DNA of 64,000 bases, taken from NCBI RefSeq assembly GCF_009829925.1, contig NZ_SNVJ01000010.1, forward strand, positions 1 to 64,000. The letters run 5' to 3'. Origin of the DNA: Teichococcus coralli. GTDB lineage: Bacteria > Pseudomonadota > Alphaproteobacteria > Acetobacterales > Acetobacteraceae. Within the stretch, counting starts at the first letter, position 1. Each line of letters opens with the position of its first letter. Below, in pieces: positions 52,020 through 60,040 of this stretch. Both the position numbers and the translations under genes were made by a program. Under the pieces are notes generated by a model. It saw only the letters and a list, made by a program, of their open reading frames with translations. It had not been told where the DNA came from and searched no databases.

Positions 52020-52846
52020 GCGGCGCCCCGGAGACCGCGCCGCCGCCGGTGCGCTGCGGGATCGGCGGGATCGGCCTGCTCGGCCCCGGCCTGGCGGGCT
52101 GGGCGGCGAGCGAGGCCGTGCTGGCGGGCATGGCACCCTGGCAGGAGGCGGCGCCTGCCGTGCCGCCGCCCGCCATGCTCGCGCCGGCCGAACGCCGCCG
52201 CGCCAGCCTGGTGGTGCGGCTGGCGCTGGCCGCCGCCGGGGAGGCGGTGGCCGGTTCCGGCCTCGCCCCGGAGGCGCTGGACACGGTCTTCGCCAGTTCC
52301 AACGGGGATGGCGCGGTGGTCGGCGCCATCCTGGACGCGCTGGCGACGCCCGGCGGCGATGTCTCGCCGACGCTGTTCCACAACTCCGTGCACAATGCCG
52401 CCGCCGGCTACTGGGGGATCGGCGCCGGCTCGATGCGGCCCTCGGTCAGCCTGGGCTGCCATGACGACACCTTCCCCCTCGGCCTGCTGCAGGCGGCGAC
52501 CGGAGTGGCGGCCTGGGGACGCCCGGTGCTGTTCTGCGCTTATGACGCGCCGCTGAACCCGCCACTGGACGCATGCCGCCCCACCGCGGTGCCCTTCGCC
52601 CTGGCCATGCTGCTGCTGCCCGAAGGGGCGGACGGTGCCCGCGCCACCCTGGGGCTGCGCCACCGGCCGGAGGCACCCGCCACCGAAGCCGCCCCGCGCA
52701 GCGCTCTCCGGACCACGCTGGAGGAGGCCAACCCGGCGGCGCGCGCCCTGCCGCTGCTGGAGGCACTGGCCGCCCGGAAGCCGGCGCGTCTGGCCTGGCC
52801 GCTGCTGGACGGGATGGGGCTGGAGGCGGAGCTTTCACCATGCTGA
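52016..52846 (+). CDS. Beta-ketoacyl synthase-like partner (chain-length-factor type)
   Basis: 276 residues, shorter than a normal KS. RRASLVVRLALAAAGEAVAG and DTVFASSNGDGAVVGAILDAL follow the thiolase fold N-terminal half; SVHNAAAGYWGIGAG and SVSLGCHDDTFPLGLLQA continue it. A normal C-terminal half with the active-site His pair is absent, so it is unlikely to condense alone. Related proteins act as a heterodimer partner of the KS in aryl-polyene synthesis. ATGA overlap with the KS; overlaps the next gene by seven bases. Confidence 0.75.
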   Translation: MSGAPETAPPPVRCGIGGIGLLGPGLAGWAASEAVLAGMAPWQEAAPAVPPPAMLAPAERRRASLVVRLALAAAGEAVAGSGLAPEALDTVFASSNGDGAVVGAILDALATPGGDVSPTLFHNSVHNAAAGYWGIGAGSMRPSVSLGCHDDTFPLGLLQAATGVAAWGRPVLFCAYDAPLNPPLDACRPTAVPFALAMLLLPEGADGARATLGLRHRPEAPATEAAPRSALRTTLEEANPAARALPLLEALAARKPARLAWPLLDGMGLEAELSPC

Positions 52847-53280
52847 AGCCGTCGCTGGACCATGCGGCGATCGCCGCGCGGGTGCCGCATGCCGGTGCCA
52901 TGTGCCTGCTCGACCGCGCCGAGCGCTGGGAAGACGACAGCATCGTCTGCCATGCCGTCTCGCACCGCGATCCGGCCAACCCGCTGCGGCGGGCCGGGAT
53001 GCTGCCGGCCGTCTCGGGCGTGGAATACGCGCTGCAGGCCATGGCGCTGCACGGCGCGCTGACCGGGGACGGCGCGGCGCAGCCGGCGGGCTACCTGGCC
53101 AGCCTGCGCGGCGTGACGCTGGCCGTCGCGCGGCTCGACGACCGGCAGGCCGACCTGCGCATCGTCGCCACCGCGGTGGCGCGCGAGGCGCGCTCCTTCA
53201 TCTATGCCTTCCAGATCTCGGCGGCGGGCCAGGTTCTGCTGTCCGGCCAGGCGGCGGTGATCCTGCCGGAGGCGGCGTGA
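52840..53280 (+). CDS. 3-hydroxyacyl-ACP dehydratase, ApeP-like
   Basis: 146-residue hotdog protein. The start ARVPHAGAMCLLDRAERWE matches the dehydratase group in aryl-polyene loci. LPAVSGVEYALQAMALHG holds the central helix. Together with the ApeI-like enzyme at 46.4 kb it would give the two dehydratases expected. Ends by a GTGA overlap with the ketoreductase. Confidence 0.82.
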   Translation: MLKPSLDHAAIAARVPHAGAMCLLDRAERWEDDSIVCHAVSHRDPANPLRRAGMLPAVSGVEYALQAMALHGALTGDGAAQPAGYLASLRGVTLAVARLDDRQADLRIVATAVAREARSFIYAFQISAAGQVLLSGQAAVILPEAA

Positions 53281-53996
53281 GGCGCGCGCTGGTCACCGGC
53301 GGCGCCAGCCCGATCGGTGCCGCCATCGCGCGGCGGCTGGCGGCCGAGGGGGTGCATGTCATCCTCCACGCGCATTCCGGCGCCGCCCGCGCCGAGGCGC
53401 TGGCGGCGGAGATCGGGGCGTCCGGCGGCAGCGCCGAGGCGGTAGCCTTCGACCTGACGGACGCCGCCGCCACCGCCGCCGCCCTCGGGCCGCTGCTGGC
53501 GGGCGGGCCGGTCCAGATTCTCGTGCACAATGCCGGCACGCATGACGACGCACCGATGGCCGGCATGTCGGCGGCGCAGTGGCACGCCGTGATCGACGTC
53601 TCGCTGAACGGCTTCTTCCATGTCGCGCAGCCACTGCTGCTGCCGATGATCGGCACGCGCTGGGGGCGGATCATCGCCATCTCCTCGGTTTCCGCCATCA
53701 TGGGCAACCGGGGGCAGGCGAACTACGCCGCCGCCAAGGCGGGGCTGACGGGAGCGGTGCGCAGCCTGTCGCTGGAATGCGCGCCGCGTGGCGTGACGGC
53801 CAATGTGGTGGCGCCCGGCATCATCGAGAGCCCCGCCATCGCCGCGGCGATGAACCGCGAGCAGATCGCGAAGCTGGTGCCGGCACGGCGCGCCGGGCAG
53901 CCGGAGGAAGTGGCCGAACTGGTCGGCTTCCTGGCCTCCGACCGCGCCGGCTACATCACCGGGCAGACCATCTCGATCAATGGCGGGCTGGCCTGA
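53277..53996 (+). CDS. 3-oxoacyl-ACP reductase (FabG-like) of the polyene pathway
   Basis: 239-residue SDR. Cofactor loop TGGASPIG (7-14), NAG at about 85-87, catalytic Ser137, Tyr150 and Lys154 (NYAAAKAG), and GYITGQTISINGGLA at the end, all as in FabG. It reduces the keto intermediates. GTG start overlaps the dehydratase stop. It ends this operon; a minus-strand lipoprotein gene follows. Confidence 0.92.
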   Translation: MRRALVTGGASPIGAAIARRLAAEGVHVILHAHSGAARAEALAAEIGASGGSAEAVAFDLTDAAATAAALGPLLAGGPVQILVHNAGTHDDAPMAGMSAAQWHAVIDVSLNGFFHVAQPLLLPMIGTRWGRIIAISSVSAIMGNRGQANYAAAKAGLTGAVRSLSLECAPRGVTANVVAPGIIESPAIAAAMNREQIAKLVPARRAGQPEEVAELVGFLASDRAGYITGQTISINGGLA

Positions 53997-54032
53997 GGCC
54001 GGCGCGCGCGGCGCCGGCGCTCCCTCCGCCGG

Positions 54033-54431
54033 CTAGACGGCGGATTGCGCGATGATGTGCTGCTCCAGGCGCTGGATCCAGCCATTGTAGTTCCGGTGGA
54101 TCATCGCGCCGTCATAGTTCAGGTTGGTGCTGTCGACGTAGCGCAGCGAGAAGTCGGTGGGTGTGTAGGTGATCTGCACCACGGCCTGGTGGGTGCGCAG
54201 GTTGAGCGTGCCGCGGATGACGCCGGGCGCCTCGTCCTCCATGATCCAGCCCAGCCCCGCGCCGGCGCGGCGGATCTGCTCGGAGCGCACCGCGAGGGGG
54301 GCCGAGCCGACGAAATCGGCATGGCTGACATTGTAGATCGGAGCCGTGCGGGCACAGCCGGCGAGCCCCAGCCCGGCCACTCCCAGCAGGCCAAGGAAAC
54401 CAGCCAGTCCACGACGAGTCATTCCCCGCAT
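54033..54431 (-). CDS. Lipoprotein, 132 residues
   Basis: Lipoprotein signal MRGMTRRGLAGFLGLLGVAG, then LGLAGC, with the lipidated Cys at about 26. The mature region (ARTAPIYNVSHADFVGSAPL, IRRAGAGLGWIMEDEAPGVI, TYTPTDFSLRYVDSTNLNYD) matches a widespread family of small envelope lipoproteins often seen near aryl-polyene genes. Function unknown. ATG 54431 has AGGAG eight bases upstream; TTG 54434 is possible. It is convergent with the reductase gene and divergent from the flavoprotein. Confidence 0.8.
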   Translation of the reverse strand: MRGMTRRGLAGFLGLLGVAGLGLAGCARTAPIYNVSHADFVGSAPLAVRSEQIRRAGAGLGWIMEDEAPGVIRGTLNLRTHQAVVQITYTPTDFSLRYVDSTNLNYDGAMIHRNYNGWIQRLEQHIIAQSAV

Positions 54432-54558
54432 CAAACCATCTCCTCTTCCGGCGAGAATGCGCCATGATGTCGCAATTGGAGGGCCCCGTCACCGCTGTGC
54501 CGGGCAGGCTGGGCCGTTGTAACCATCACCTGGGCCGCAACTGAGGAACTTTCTGCCG

Positions 54559-55908
54559 ATGCCGTCCGACGCCTTCCCTTCTCCCTCCACTCCGGCGAGT
54601 GCCCCGGCAGGCGGCGGCTGCGACGTCCTGATCATCGGCGGCGGCCCGGCCGGTTCCACGGCGGCGGCGCTGCTGGCGGCAGGCGGGCGGCATGTGGTGA
54701 TGCTGGAGAAGGCGCGGCATCCCCGTTTCCACATTGGCGAATCGCTGCTGCCGCAGAACCTGCGCATCTTCGAGAAGCTTGGGGTGGCGGAGGCGGTGCG
54801 CGCCATCGGCGTGTTCAAGCCTGGTGCCTCTTTCGTCTCCGACGAGCACGGCAACAAAATCTCCTTCTCCTTCGCCGACGGCCTCAACAAGACCTATACG
54901 CACAGCTACCAGGTGCACCGCGCCGAGCTCGACGAACTCCTGTTCCGCAACGCCGCCGCGAAAGGCGCGGAGGCGCATGAGGACATGCTGGTGACGGAGG
55001 TGGCGCTCGGCGGTGCGCGGGGCTCGCGCGTCGTCGCGCGTGACGCGGCGGGACGGGAGCACGCGTGGCAGGCGCGCTTCGTTATCGACGCCTCGGGCCG
55101 CGACACCGTGCTGGCGAAGCAGCAGGGCGGCAAGCAGCGCGACGCGCATACCAACACCGCGGCCATCTACGGCCATTTCCGCGGCGTGGCGCCCTGCGAG
55201 GAATGCCCGGAGGGGAACATCACCATCCATCTGCTCGATGATGGCTGGTGCTGGACGATCCCGCTGCCGGAGGGCATCACCAGCGTCGGCGTCGTCGGCA
55301 CGCCGGAATTTTTCAAGCGCCGCAGCGGCAGCTTCGAGGAGTTCCTGCGCGAATCGCTGGAGGCCAGCCCCTCGGTCCGCGCACGGATGCGGGAGGCGGA
55401 GCTCGCCTCGGCCGTCACGACGACCGGCAACTACTCCTACCGCGCGCAGCGGATGCGCGGGGAGGGATGGCTGATGGTCGGCGATGCCTTCGCCTTTCTG
55501 GACCCGGTCTTTTCCTCGGGCGTGATGCTGGCCATGGCCAGCGCCGAGCTGGGTGCCGAGGCCGTGGATGCCTGGCTGGACGACCCCGCCCGCGCCGCGC
55601 CGCTGCTGGAGGCTTTCGAGCGCAAGGTGCACCGCGCCATCGGCTCGATGTCCTGGCTGATCTATCGCATCAACCGGCCGGTGCTGCGCGACATGTTCAT
55701 GCAACCCTCCAATCGCTTCCGCATGCGCGACGGGCTGGTCAGCCTGCTGGCCGGCGACGTGCATGCCAATACCAGCCGGCAGCTTCCCGTGCTGGCTTTC
55801 AAGGCGGTCTACGGCATGCTCAGCCTGGCGCACCGCCTGGGCTACCGCCTGCGTGGCGGCAAGCTGCAACGTGTGGTGCCGGGCCTGCCCGCCATGGCCG
55901 CCGAGTGA
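54559..55908 (+). CDS. FAD-dependent monooxygenase/halogenase-like flavoprotein
   Basis: 449 residues. Dinucleotide motif DVLIIGGGPAGST (22-34), then HIGESLLPQNLRIFEKLG, and a lysine in VFKPGASF (Lys87). WCWTIP (230-235) matches the WxWxIP motif characteristic of flavin-dependent halogenases. GDAFAFLDPVFSSGV is the FAD block. Xanthomonadin-type pigments are brominated aryl polyenes and their loci contain a halogenase, so halogenation of the polyene head group is plausible. Many relatives with these motifs are not halogenases, so activity is unproven. A partner flavin reductase is not evident. Confidence 0.75.
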   Translation: MPSDAFPSPSTPASAPAGGGCDVLIIGGGPAGSTAAALLAAGGRHVVMLEKARHPRFHIGESLLPQNLRIFEKLGVAEAVRAIGVFKPGASFVSDEHGNKISFSFADGLNKTYTHSYQVHRAELDELLFRNAAAKGAEAHEDMLVTEVALGGARGSRVVARDAAGREHAWQARFVIDASGRDTVLAKQQGGKQRDAHTNTAAIYGHFRGVAPCEECPEGNITIHLLDDGWCWTIPLPEGITSVGVVGTPEFFKRRSGSFEEFLRESLEASPSVRARMREAELASAVTTTGNYSYRAQRMRGEGWLMVGDAFAFLDPVFSSGVMLAMASAELGAEAVDAWLDDPARAAPLLEAFERKVHRAIGSMSWLIYRINRPVLRDMFMQPSNRFRMRDGLVSLLAGDVHANTSRQLPVLAFKAVYGMLSLAHRLGYRLRGGKLQRVVPGLPAMAAE

Positions 55909-55940
55909 CCGTGCCCCCATCCGTGTCGAAAGGCTCGCCG

Positions 55941-56534
55941 ATGCGCCGCCGCGCTACCCTCCTCCTGTGCTTCGCCCTGGCCGCCTGCGGCACCACCCAG
56001 GCCAGCCTGCCCTACACGCCGGCATCAGCCCCTGCGGCGCCAGCCATGGCACGGCCGGTCGTCCTGGTGACGCAGGTCACGGACCGGCGCGCGGACGGAC
56101 GCGAGGATCCCAACTGGATCGGCACGATCCGTGGCGGCTTCGGCAACCCGATCAAGCGGCTGGAGGCACCCGTGCCATTGGCGGAGGTGGTGCGCAAGGC
56201 CTTCGCCGATGCGCTCCTGGCACGTGGCCTGCTCGCGCCTGACGCCAGCACGGCGCGCTACCACCTGGCGGTCGAGATCCTCGCGCTGAACGCCGACCAG
56301 CTCGCCCGGCGCGAGGCGACCGCCGAGTTCCGCGTTACCCTTCGCCCGGCGAGTGGCGGCGCGCCGGTGCTGATGGACCAGGAGCGTGCCAACCGCGTCG
56401 GCGGCAGCGTCATCACACTGTCAGCAGGGGTGTTCGGCTCGATTGACGAGTTGCGGCAAATCGCCCAGCAGGCGATGAGTGAGGCGATCGACCGGCTGCT
56501 CGACAAGCCAAGTTTCGCGGCCGCGCTGCGATGA
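55941..56534 (+). CDS. Lipoprotein, first of a tandem paralogous pair
   Basis: 197 residues. MRRRATLLLCFALAACG is a lipoprotein signal with lipidated Cys16. The mature domain (RPVVLVTQVTDRRADGRED; VVRKAFADALLARGLLAPDA; LAVEILALNADQLARREATA; DRLLDKPSFAAAL) is alpha/beta. The next gene is a clear paralogue, sharing MRRRA-LLLC, the TQVTDRR block and the C-terminal LLDKPSF. AAAGG precedes the ATG. Probably outer-membrane; role unknown. Confidence 0.8.
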   Translation: MRRRATLLLCFALAACGTTQASLPYTPASAPAAPAMARPVVLVTQVTDRRADGREDPNWIGTIRGGFGNPIKRLEAPVPLAEVVRKAFADALLARGLLAPDASTARYHLAVEILALNADQLARREATAEFRVTLRPASGGAPVLMDQERANRVGGSVITLSAGVFGSIDELRQIAQQAMSEAIDRLLDKPSFAAALR

Positions 56535-56593
56535 AAGCCATCGGGGGAGAAGGAATGACCCGTTCACCTGGAAGCGCCTCGCGGGGCAAAACC

Positions 56594-57187
56594 ATGCGTC
56601 GCCGTGCCGTCCTCCTTCTCTGCCTCGGCCTTGCCGCCTGTGGCGCCAGCCGGGCCGACCTGACCTACGCCCCGCCCACGCCTCCTGCCACGCAGCCGGA
56701 GGCGCGACCGGTGGTGGCGATCACCCAGGTCACTGACCGGCGCGAGGACGCGCAAACGGACCCGCGCTGGATCGGCGCCGTGCGCACCAGCTACGGCGCT
56801 TCGGTGAAGGACCTGCGGACGTCCGTGCCGGCCGCGGAGGAAGTCCGCCAGGCCTTCGCCAACGCGCTGCTGGCGCGCGGCCTGCTCGCACCGGACGGCG
56901 CGGCGGCGCGCTACGGGCTGGAAGTGGATATCCTGGCGCTGGAGGCGCGCCAGATCAGTCGGCGGGCGGCCACCGCACAGTTCCGCATCACGCTGCGGCC
57001 GATGAACGGCGGCATGCCCGTGCTGGTGGACCAGGAGGAGGCGGCCTTCATCAGCGGGGACCTCATCCTGCCGACGACCGGCGTGTTCAGCGCGTCGGAG
57101 CCGCTGCGGGAGATCACCCAGCGGGCGATGAGCGCGGCGATCGACCAGTTGCTCGACAAGCCGAGCTTCACCGCCCTCGTGCAGTGA
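56594..57187 (+). CDS. Lipoprotein, second of a tandem paralogous pair
   Basis: 197 residues from ATG 56594, with lipoprotein signal MRRRAVLLLCLGLAACG aligned exactly to its upstream paralogue. The matching blocks are ARPVVAITQVTDRREDAQTD, EEVRQAFANALLARGLLAPD and DQLLDKPSFTALVQ. Upstream in-frame ATGs at 56531 (ATGA overlap) and 56555 (AGAAGG site) could give a longer precursor; I chose 56594 by paralogue length. Identity is roughly half by eye. Followed directly by repeat copy 8. Confidence 0.78.
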   Translation: MRRRAVLLLCLGLAACGASRADLTYAPPTPPATQPEARPVVAITQVTDRREDAQTDPRWIGAVRTSYGASVKDLRTSVPAAEEVRQAFANALLARGLLAPDGAAARYGLEVDILALEARQISRRAATAQFRITLRPMNGGMPVLVDQEEAAFISGDLILPTTGVFSASEPLREITQRAMSAAIDQLLDKPSFTALVQ

Positions 57188-57189
57188 GG

Positions 57190-57318
57190 TTGGGGAAAGG
57201 AATTCCCCCAAACCCCCTTCTTCTTTCTTCGAGTTTTCCCCGCTGGCGACAAGCGCGACGGCAAGCTGACAAAAAGAAGATGGGGGTCCGGGGGAATTCC
57301 TTCCCCCGGACTTTTTTT
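57190..57318. repeat. Fold-back intergenic element, copy 8 (best complete pair), bidirectional terminator
   Basis: Left hairpin TTGGGGAAAGG/AATTCCCCCAA (57190-57211) leads into CCCCCTTCTTCTTTCTTC. The right arm AAAAAGAAGATGGGGG leads to a ten-pair hairpin TCCGGGGGAA-TTCC-TTCCCCCGGA (57287-57310), then TTTTTTT (57312-57318). Left and right halves are near reverse complements. It lies between convergent genes; the T tract includes part of the uxuA stop codon. Confidence 0.85.
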
Positions 57319-58513
57319 ACAGCGGCAGGCCCTTCACCTGCGCCAGGGCGGTCATCACCCCGCGGAGTTCCGCCAGCCCGCGCAGGCGGCCGATCAGCGG
57401 ATAGCCGGGGAAGGTGCCCTTGCCCTCGTCATAGGCGATCTCATGCCCATGGTCCGGGCGGAAGGGAATGCGCCACTCGTCGCTCCCCGCCTGCCTGCGG
57501 CGCTGCTGCTCCTCCAGAAGCACCTGCACGACGGCGACCATGTCGGTGTCGCCGCCGAGATGCTCGGCCTCCATGAAGGAGCCGTCCGGCTCCTTCGCCA
57601 CGTTGCGCAGGTGCGCGAACCAGATGCGGTCGGCGAAGCGGCGGGCGATGCGCGGCAGGTCGTTGGCGGGCCCGGCGCCGAGCGAGCCGGTGCAGAGCGT
57701 CAGGCCGTTGGAGGGCGATTCCACCATGGCGAAGAGGGCGGCGATGTCCTCCTCGGTGGACACCACGCGCGGCAGGCCGAAGAGCGGGCGCGGCGGGTCG
57801 TCGGGGTGGATGCACATCCGCACACCCACTTCCTCGGCCGCCGGGATCACCGCACGGAGGAAGCGGGCGAGGTTCTCGCGCAGCGCCTCGGGCGGGGTCT
57901 CGCCGTAGCTCTCCAGCACGGCGCGCAGGCCGGGAATGTCGTAGCGGTCATAGGCGCCGGGAAGCCCGGCCATGACGTTGGCCAGCAGCTTCGCCTTGTC
58001 GCCCTCCGAGGCGGCGTCGTGCCAGGCCTTGGCGCGGGCCAGCACCGCCTCCGGCACGCCCGCCTCGGCGCCCTTGCGCTGCAGCATGAAGACGTCGAGC
58101 GCGACGTACTCATGGTAGTTGAAGCGCAGCGAGGTGGCGCCGCCGGGCAGCGGATGCGCGAGCTCCGTGCGCGTCCAATCCAGCACCGGCATGAAATTGT
58201 AGCACACCGTGCGGATGCCGCAGGCCGCGAGGTTGCGCAGCGAGATGCGGTAGTTCTCGAACAGCGGCTCGAGGTCGCCCTTGCCGCGCCGGATGGCCTC
58301 GTGCACCGGCAGGCTTTCCACCACGCGCCAGTACAGGCCGAGCGAGGGGTCGGCGGTGATGATGGCCTGCCGGGCGCGGATCTCCTCCTCGCTCCAGACA
58401 ACGCCGTAGGGGATCTGATGCAGGGCGTTGACGATGCCGCGCGCACCCGTCTGCCGGATATGCGGCAGGGTGACGCGGTCGTCCGGGCCGAACCAACGCC
58501 AGGTTTCTTCCAT
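57317..58513 (-). CDS. uxuA: Mannonate dehydratase UxuA
   Basis: 398 residues, the normal length. It dehydrates D-mannonate to 2-keto-3-deoxygluconate. Family blocks: MEETWRWFGPDDRVTLPHIR, IVNALHQIPYGVVW, TVCYNFMPVLDWTRT, MCIHPDDPPRPLFGLPRVV, LTLCTGSLG, FAHLRNV and FRPDHGHEI. Metal ligands in this family are His/Cys/His/Asp around IHPDDPP, LCTGS and PDHGH. ATG 58513 has GGAGA seven bases upstream. Last gene of the minus-strand hexonate operon. Confidence 0.95.
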   Translation of the reverse strand: MEETWRWFGPDDRVTLPHIRQTGARGIVNALHQIPYGVVWSEEEIRARQAIITADPSLGLYWRVVESLPVHEAIRRGKGDLEPLFENYRISLRNLAACGIRTVCYNFMPVLDWTRTELAHPLPGGATSLRFNYHEYVALDVFMLQRKGAEAGVPEAVLARAKAWHDAASEGDKAKLLANVMAGLPGAYDRYDIPGLRAVLESYGETPPEALRENLARFLRAVIPAAEEVGVRMCIHPDDPPRPLFGLPRVVSTEEDIAALFAMVESPSNGLTLCTGSLGAGPANDLPRIARRFADRIWFAHLRNVAKEPDGSFMEAEHLGGDTDMVAVVQVLLEEQQRRRQAGSDEWRIPFRPDHGHEIAYDEGKGTFPGYPLIGRLRGLAELRGVMTALAQVKGLPL

Positions 58514-58545
58514 GGTGCTCTCCGCAGGGTCGAAGGTCGGGACGG

Positions 58546-60027
58546 TCAGGCGGCGAGGCTGGCGCGGGCGCCATCCCGCAGCAGACGGGCATAGGCGGTG
58601 GTGACGGCCTGCACGAAGGGGCCGTTGCGCGGCAGGTCGTCACCGAAGATGGCGCCGAAGCCGAGGGCGGCCCGCACGCGGGCGGCGGGGTCGGTGCCGG
58701 CGGCGTCCAGCGCCGCGCGCAGTTCCCTGGCGAGCGGGTCGCGCACGTCGATCTCCTGGCCTTGCTCGTCCAGGCCGCCGACATAGCGGATCCAGCCGGC
58801 CACGATCAGCGCCAGCAGCGGGATGGGGCGGCCCTGCGCGAGCCGCTCGCGCAGCGTGCCGAGCAGGCGCTGCGGCAGCTTCTGCGAACCGTCCATGGCG
58901 ATCTGCCAGGTGCGGTGGCGAATCGCCGGGTTGCCGAAGCGGTCGAGCAGCGCGGCGGCATAGGCGGCGAGGTCCACGCCGGGTGGCGGCGGCACCTCGG
59001 GGATGATCTCCTCCGCCCAGAGCCGCTGCACGAAGGCGCGGAAGGCGGGGTCCGAGACGGTGTCCACGATGGTCTCATGACCTGCGAGGTAGCCGAGATA
59101 GGCCAGCGCGGAATGCGCGCCGTTCAGCAGGCGCAGCTTCATGTGCTCGAAGGGCTCCACCTCGGCGACGAGCTGCGCGCCCGCTTCTTCCCAGCGCGGG
59201 CGCAGACCGTCCACGAAGCGGTCCTCGATCACCCATTGGCGGAAGGGCTCGTGCACCACCGGGGCGGCGTCCTGGCAGCCGGTGGCGCGGGCGGCGGCCT
59301 CCAGGTCCTCCGGCACCATGGCGGGGACGATGCGGTCCACCATGCTGCAGGGGAGCTGCACCTCGGCGGCGATCCATGCGGCGAGGCCTGGGTCGCGGAC
59401 GGCGGCGAAGTCATGCACCAGGCCGGCCAGGAGGCGGCCGTTCTGCGGCAGGTTGTCGCAGCAGAGCACGGTGAAGGGACGGAGCCCCCGCTCGCGCCGC
59501 AGCCGCAGCGCCTCGACCAGGAAGCCCACCGCCGAGCGTGGCGCCTCGGGCGCCGCCAGATCGTGGCGGATGTCCGGGTGATCGCGGTTCAAACGGCCGC
59601 TGGCGGGGTCGTGGCAATAGCCCTTCTCGGTGATGGTGAGGCTGACGATGGCGGCCTCGGGCGCCGCCATGCGGGCCAGCACGGCCGCCGTGTCCTCCGG
59701 CGCCACCAGCACCTCCAGCAGGCAGCCGACGACGCGTGCGGCGTCGCCCGAGGCATCGCGGCGGAGGGTGGTGTAGAGCCCGCCCTGCGGCGCCAGACGG
59801 TCGCGCTGGTCAGGCCGCTGCAGGCTGACGCCCACCACGCCCCAATCCCCGCCCGAAGCGTGCAGCACGTCCTCGGTGTAGTGCGCGCCATGCGCCCGGA
59901 AGAAGGCGCCGAGGCCGAGATGGACGATGCGCGGGCGCAGCGCCGCGCGGTCGTAGCGGGGGCGCGCGACGCCCGCCGGCAGCGCGGCAAGGCGCTCCGG
60001 AGACAGGCGCGGCAGGGTCTCGCTCAT
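58546..60027 (-). CDS. uxuB: D-mannonate oxidoreductase (fructuronate reductase) UxuB
   Basis: 493-residue polyol-specific long-chain dehydrogenase. PRIVHLGLGAFFRAHGAHY (N-term NAD site), ITEKGYCHDPASGRL, VLCCDNLPQNGRLLAGLVHDF and MKLRLLNGAHSALAYLGYLAG (substrate Lys/Asn/His) are typical of UxuB. It interconverts D-fructuronate and D-mannonate with NAD(H). GGAGG precedes the ATG. Lies between uxuA (32 bases) and dctM (13 bases), the same operon. Confidence 0.93.
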   Translation of the reverse strand: MSETLPRLSPERLAALPAGVARPRYDRAALRPRIVHLGLGAFFRAHGAHYTEDVLHASGGDWGVVGVSLQRPDQRDRLAPQGGLYTTLRRDASGDAARVVGCLLEVLVAPEDTAAVLARMAAPEAAIVSLTITEKGYCHDPASGRLNRDHPDIRHDLAAPEAPRSAVGFLVEALRLRRERGLRPFTVLCCDNLPQNGRLLAGLVHDFAAVRDPGLAAWIAAEVQLPCSMVDRIVPAMVPEDLEAAARATGCQDAAPVVHEPFRQWVIEDRFVDGLRPRWEEAGAQLVAEVEPFEHMKLRLLNGAHSALAYLGYLAGHETIVDTVSDPAFRAFVQRLWAEEIIPEVPPPPGVDLAAYAAALLDRFGNPAIRHRTWQIAMDGSQKLPQRLLGTLRERLAQGRPIPLLALIVAGWIRYVGGLDEQGQEIDVRDPLARELRAALDAAGTDPAARVRAALGFGAIFGDDLPRNGPFVQAVTTAYARLLRDGARASLAA

Positions 60028-60040
60028 CTCGGTCCTCCGC

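Noticed and set aside
50814..53996. The KS-DH-KR genes as housekeeping fatty-acid synthesis
   Set aside because: Clustered ACP, AMP ligase, LolA and MMPL genes and a KS-like partner point to a dedicated polyene pathway.
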